Origin: Streptomyces sp. Alt3
Lineage (GTDB): Bacteria; Actinomycetota; Actinomycetes; Streptomycetales; Streptomycetaceae
DNA: 64,000 bases
Reading direction: 5' to 3'
Assembly (NCBI RefSeq): GCF_030719215.1
Contig: NZ_CP120983.1
Coordinates: 5,022,001-5,086,000 of the forward strand
Part shown: in pieces, positions 61,001-64,000 of the stretch
Position numbering within the stretch: position 1 is the first letter of the stretch
How the letters are laid out: each line of letters starts with the position of its first letter
The notes under the pieces: model-generated
Database searches by the model: none
Told to the model about the DNA's origin: nothing
Seen by the model: only the letters and a program-made list of their open reading frames with translations
Made by a program: the position numbers and the translations under genes

Positions 61001-61321
61001 GTGGCGTGGGTTCTGTTGGTCGTTGCCGGTCTGCTGGAAGTGGGCTGGTCGATCGGGATGAAGTACACCGAGGGGTTCACGCGGCTGTGGCCGAGTGTGT
61101 TCACGGGCCTTGGGATCGTGGCCAGCATGATGCTGCTGTCGCAGGCGGCGAAGACGCTGCCGATCGGTACGGCGTACGGCGTGTGGGTGGGGATCGGTGC
61201 GGCCGGTGCGGCGGTGCTGGGCATGGTCGTGCTGAACGAGCCGGTGACCGCCGCCCGTATCTTCTTCGTCTGTCTGCTGCTGGTGGCGGTGGTGGGGCTG
61301 AAGGCGACGTCCGGTCACTGA
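61001..61321 (+). CDS. sugE: SMR-family transporter SugE (guanidinium exporter type)
   Basis: A 106-residue, four-span small multidrug resistance protein. WVLLVVAGLLEVGWSIGMKYTEG contains the essential membrane Glu, and LPIGTAYGVWVGIGAAGAAVLGMVV follows. SugE/Gdx members export guanidinium, which fits the riboswitch before it. GTG at 61001 lies after GGAGGT. The longer upstream frame runs through the riboswitch and is not real. Confidence 0.93.
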   Translation: MAWVLLVVAGLLEVGWSIGMKYTEGFTRLWPSVFTGLGIVASMMLLSQAAKTLPIGTAYGVWVGIGAAGAAVLGMVVLNEPVTAARIFFVCLLLVAVVGLKATSGH

Positions 61322-61373
61322 GCTGAACGGCGATGGCGGCGCTCCCGGGTCCGGGGGCGCCGCCATCGTGTGT

Positions 61374-63869
61374 TCAGGGGCGGGTGGGGCCGTGGGGGTC
61401 CTGCCCGTCCCTGTCGTGCGGGTCGGCCGGGGGGCCCGCGCCGGGGCGGTCGGGTTCCGGGTGGGCGGGTTCCCGGTGGGCGGGTTCCGTTCCGGGCCGG
61501 TGGGGGGAGCGGGCGTCGGTTCCGCGGTCCCGGCCGTCGGTGCGTGGGGGTGCGGCGGCGGGGTCGGCGGTGCGGGGTTCCTGGGGGGCGCGGGTGGCTT
61601 CCGAGGGGGAGTCGGGCGTGCGGGTGCGTGTTCCGCGTCGTTCCTCGCGGGAGTCCGCGGTGCCGGGTTCGTCGGTGTCCTCGCGGCCCCTCGGTTTCCG
61701 GGTGCCTCCGGCTTCCTCGGTGTCGTCGGGGTCCCCGCTCTCGTCCGGGTCCCCGCTCTCGTCCGGGTCCGGTTCCTCGGGGCCTTCGTCGGCCTGTAGG
61801 TCGAAGTTCTTTACGGGGCTGCCTTCGAGGGCGGCCTTGGTGTAGGCGGCCCAGGTCTCGGCGGGTGCGCCGCCGCCGTTCATGCGGGCGAGGCCGAGTG
61901 CGCCGTAGAGGGGTTTCTGGACGCCGGTCTCGGGGTCCTGGCCCATGACGGCGATGACGGTGGCGAGGTCGGGGGTGTAGCCGGCGAACCAGGCGGCCTT
62001 GTCCTCCTCGGCGGTGCCCGTCTTGCCGGCGGCGGGGCGGCCGGAGCTCTGGGCCGCGGTGCCGGTGCCGCCGTCTACGACGCTGCGCAGGACTGAGGTG
62101 GTGGTGTCGGCGGCTTCCCGGCTGATGGCGCGCCGGGTGGTCCTCTTGGGGAGGTCGAGCTCGTCGGCGTTCTTGCTGATCCTGGAGACGAGGGTGTGGG
62201 GGCGCTGTTCGCCGTGGTCGGCGAGGGTGGCGTAGGCGGAGGCCATGTCGACGACGCTGGCGGTGGCGGGGCCGAGTGCGATGGAGGGGGAGGCGGTGAG
62301 GTCGGGGGTGTCCTGGGGGATGCCGAGGGCGACGGCGGTGTCCTTGACCTCCTGGGGGCCGACGTCCTGGGCCATCTGGGCGTAGACGGCGTTGACGGAT
62401 TTGTCGGTGGCCTCGCGGACGGTGATGGAGCCGTAGTCGACGTCGTCCTCGTTCGCGGGGGAGTAGTCGGTGGGGCCGGTGGCGGCCTGGACGGTGCGTT
62501 CGTTGTCGCCGTCGTAGTGCGTGTTGGGGGTGATGGGGCGGTCCTTCTGGGTGGTGGACCCGTTGGCGAGAGCGGCGGCGAGGACGAACGGCTTGAAGGT
62601 GGATCCGACCTGGTAGTCGCGGCGGGTGGCGTTGTTGACGAACTGTCTGGTGTAGTCGACGCCGCCGTAGAGGGCGACGACGTGGCCGGTGCCGGGGTCG
62701 ACGGAGGCGCCGCCGGCGCGGACGTTGCGGTCGGCGTCGCGTTCGTCGCTGGTCCTGGACAGGACGTTGTCCTTGACGGCTTCGACGAGGGCGTCCTGCT
62801 TCTTCTTCTGGAGGGTGGTGGTGATGCGGTAGCCGCCGGTGGCGAGGGTCTTCTCGTCGAGGATCCTGTTGGCGGCGAGGTAGTGGTCGACCGCCTGGAC
62901 GATGTAGCCGCGCTGGCCGGAGAGCGCGGTGGCGGGCTTGGCCTTGCCGGGGACTGGGAAGGTCATGGCGTCGCGGTCGTCGGGGGTGAGCCAGTGGTGT
63001 TCGACCATGCCGTCGAGGACGTAGTCCCAGCGGGCGAGGATGGCCTTCCTGTTCTCGGGGTGGGCGACGACGTCGTTGGAGCTGGGGGCGTTGAGCAGGG
63101 AGGCGAGGTAGGCGCCCTCGCCTGCGTCGAGGTCTTCGACGTCCTTGCCGTAGTAGGCGTGGGAGGCGGCCTGGATGCCGTAGGCGTTGCGGCCGAAGTA
63201 GCTGGTGTTGAGGTAGCCCTCGAGGATCTCGTCCTTGCTCTGTTCGCGGTCGAGCTTGATGGAGATGAAGAATTCCTTGGCCTTGCGGACGACGGTCTGT
63301 TCCTGGCCGAGGTAGTAGTTCTTGACGTACTGCTGGGTGATGGTGGAACCGCCCTGCCTGCCCTTGCCGGTGACGGTGTTCCAGCCGGCGCGGAGGGTGG
63401 CCTTGATGTCGATGGCGTCCTCCGAGTAGAAGTCCCGGTCCTCCGCGGCTAGTACGGCGTGCTGGATGGTGCGGGGGATGCGGCGGAGGGGGATGTTCTC
63501 GCGGTTGATCTCGCCGTCGCGGGCGATGACGGTCTTTCCGTCCGCGTACAGGTAGACGTTGGACTGGGCGGTCGCGCTGGCGTTGGCGGCGGGGATGTCG
63601 ACGATCTGGTAGCCGGCGATGAATCCGCCGACGAGGAGCAGGGCCAGGAGGAGTACGCCGCCGAGGACCATGCGCCAGGTGGGGACGGCGCGTCGCCAGC
63701 CGGTGCGCTTGGGCCGCTTGGGGCGTTTTGTGCGCCCTTCGGCGTCCTTTGCGCCGTTCGGGTGCTGGGGGTCGGGGTCGGGGGCCGCGGCCGAGGGGTC
63801 TCGGGGGGTCCAGCCCTGGGAGCCCTGCTGACCAGGGTCTCCGCCGTCCTGCGGTGGCTCTTGGCTCAT
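61374..63869 (-). CDS. Class A penicillin-binding protein (bifunctional transglycosylase/transpeptidase)
   Basis: An 831-residue peptidoglycan synthase. A cytoplasmic Pro/Lys-rich N terminus and one membrane segment (MVLGGVLLLALLLVGGFIAGYQI) precede the glycosyltransferase domain (LAAEDRDFYSEDAIDIKATLRAGWN, GGSTITQQYVKNYY). The transpeptidase has VGSTFKPF (SxxK), SVNAVY (SxN) and GKTGTAEE (KTG). The last 110 residues are acidic and low complexity. ATG at 63869. It runs to the right edge of the window with its promoter at about 63870-63960. Confidence 0.95.
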   Translation of the reverse strand: MSQEPPQDGGDPGQQGSQGWTPRDPSAAAPDPDPQHPNGAKDAEGRTKRPKRPKRTGWRRAVPTWRMVLGGVLLLALLLVGGFIAGYQIVDIPAANASATAQSNVYLYADGKTVIARDGEINRENIPLRRIPRTIQHAVLAAEDRDFYSEDAIDIKATLRAGWNTVTGKGRQGGSTITQQYVKNYYLGQEQTVVRKAKEFFISIKLDREQSKDEILEGYLNTSYFGRNAYGIQAASHAYYGKDVEDLDAGEGAYLASLLNAPSSNDVVAHPENRKAILARWDYVLDGMVEHHWLTPDDRDAMTFPVPGKAKPATALSGQRGYIVQAVDHYLAANRILDEKTLATGGYRITTTLQKKKQDALVEAVKDNVLSRTSDERDADRNVRAGGASVDPGTGHVVALYGGVDYTRQFVNNATRRDYQVGSTFKPFVLAAALANGSTTQKDRPITPNTHYDGDNERTVQAATGPTDYSPANEDDVDYGSITVREATDKSVNAVYAQMAQDVGPQEVKDTAVALGIPQDTPDLTASPSIALGPATASVVDMASAYATLADHGEQRPHTLVSRISKNADELDLPKRTTRRAISREAADTTTSVLRSVVDGGTGTAAQSSGRPAAGKTGTAEEDKAAWFAGYTPDLATVIAVMGQDPETGVQKPLYGALGLARMNGGGAPAETWAAYTKAALEGSPVKNFDLQADEGPEEPDPDESGDPDESGDPDDTEEAGGTRKPRGREDTDEPGTADSREERRGTRTRTPDSPSEATRAPQEPRTADPAAAPPRTDGRDRGTDARSPHRPGTEPAHREPAHPEPDRPGAGPPADPHDRDGQDPHGPTRP

Positions 63870-64000
63870 GACTGTGAGGCTCCTCGACTGCGGATGATTT
63901 TCCTATAGTGCACTTTTCGGGCGGATAACCCTCGGATTCTTCGGGCTGAAATAGGGTCGCGGCGGCCGGCGGGCCTCGACTAAGGTCGTGCGCTTTGGCG
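63870..64000 (-). promoter_or_regulatory. Upstream region of class A PBP gene
   Basis: 131 nt to the window edge. AT-rich sequence at about 63893-63912 (TTTTCCTATAGTGCACTTTT on the plus strand) may hold the promoter. No further gene begins here. Confidence 0.35.

Overview
The window is high-GC actinobacterial DNA, almost certainly from a Streptomyces chromosome core. The evidence is very strong third-position GC bias, frequent GTG and TTG starts, a SsgA-like sporulation protein, DasR-type (dre) operators, a PTS for N-acetylglucosamine built from separate EIIC and EIIB genes, a CysO/CysM/JAMM cysteine pathway, HU, and a PemK-like gene. From memory, gene order from malic enzyme through hup, murA, hpd, ssgG, nagE2/nagE1/nagF to the class A PBP matches the S. 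coelicolor core in reverse; this was not checked.

Layout. 0-4.6 kb: malic enzyme (5' end outside the window), HU, murA, YqgE, DUF3039. 4.6-9.6 kb: a solute-binding protein, two permeases and a GH20 hexosaminidase, preceded by a dre-like site and two matching 19-bp palindromes; the hexosaminidase carries a one-base frameshift. 9.8-14.7 kb: a three-subunit molybdenum hydroxylase-like operon with a 27-codon coupling ORF, a very long disordered extension on the iron-sulfur subunit, and a large subunit that seems to lack the usual catalytic glutamate. 14.9-23.6 kb: tRNA-Cys, an MFS exporter, a Doc-type toxin-antitoxin pair, a helicase, an IclR-type regulator, a Lon-type (S16) secreted protease and an ArsR/small protein/MFS operon with a clear operator. 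23.6-29.1 kb: a four-gene osmoprotectant (OpuC/ProU) operon, an Lrp regulator and hpd. 29.2-38.4 kb: TPR protein, FAD oxidase, ssgG, two RDD membrane proteins and a secreted M6 protease. 38.5-46 kb: pncA and pncB, clpS with DUF2017, an amino-acid permease, and the mec-leader peptide-cysO-cysM cysteine cluster. 46-52.8 kb: membrane-anchored PemK-like protein, MBL hydrolase, nagE2/nagE1/nagF with dre sites, rph, a lipoprotein and rdgB.

52.9-57.8 kb is the clearest accessory region. Next to tRNA-Leu lie gene remnants, then a polymorphic-toxin locus: a two-lesion YwqJ-type deaminase toxin, its SUKH-3 immunity gene, a second orphan deaminase, and a second SUKH-3 gene with a roughly 160-residue unexplained extension. 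Further remnants and a DUF4258-like gene follow. 57.8-64 kb returns to core genes: an MHS-family transporter, bcp, DUF3618, a GroES-like protein, sugE behind a recognisable guanidine-III riboswitch, and a class A penicillin-binding protein.

The strongest points for follow-up are the duplicated deaminase/SUKH-3 locus, the guanidine-III riboswitch with sugE, the leaderless cysteine-rich leader peptide before cysO, the operator cluster before the chito-oligosaccharide-type ABC system, and the unusual molybdenum hydroxylase operon.
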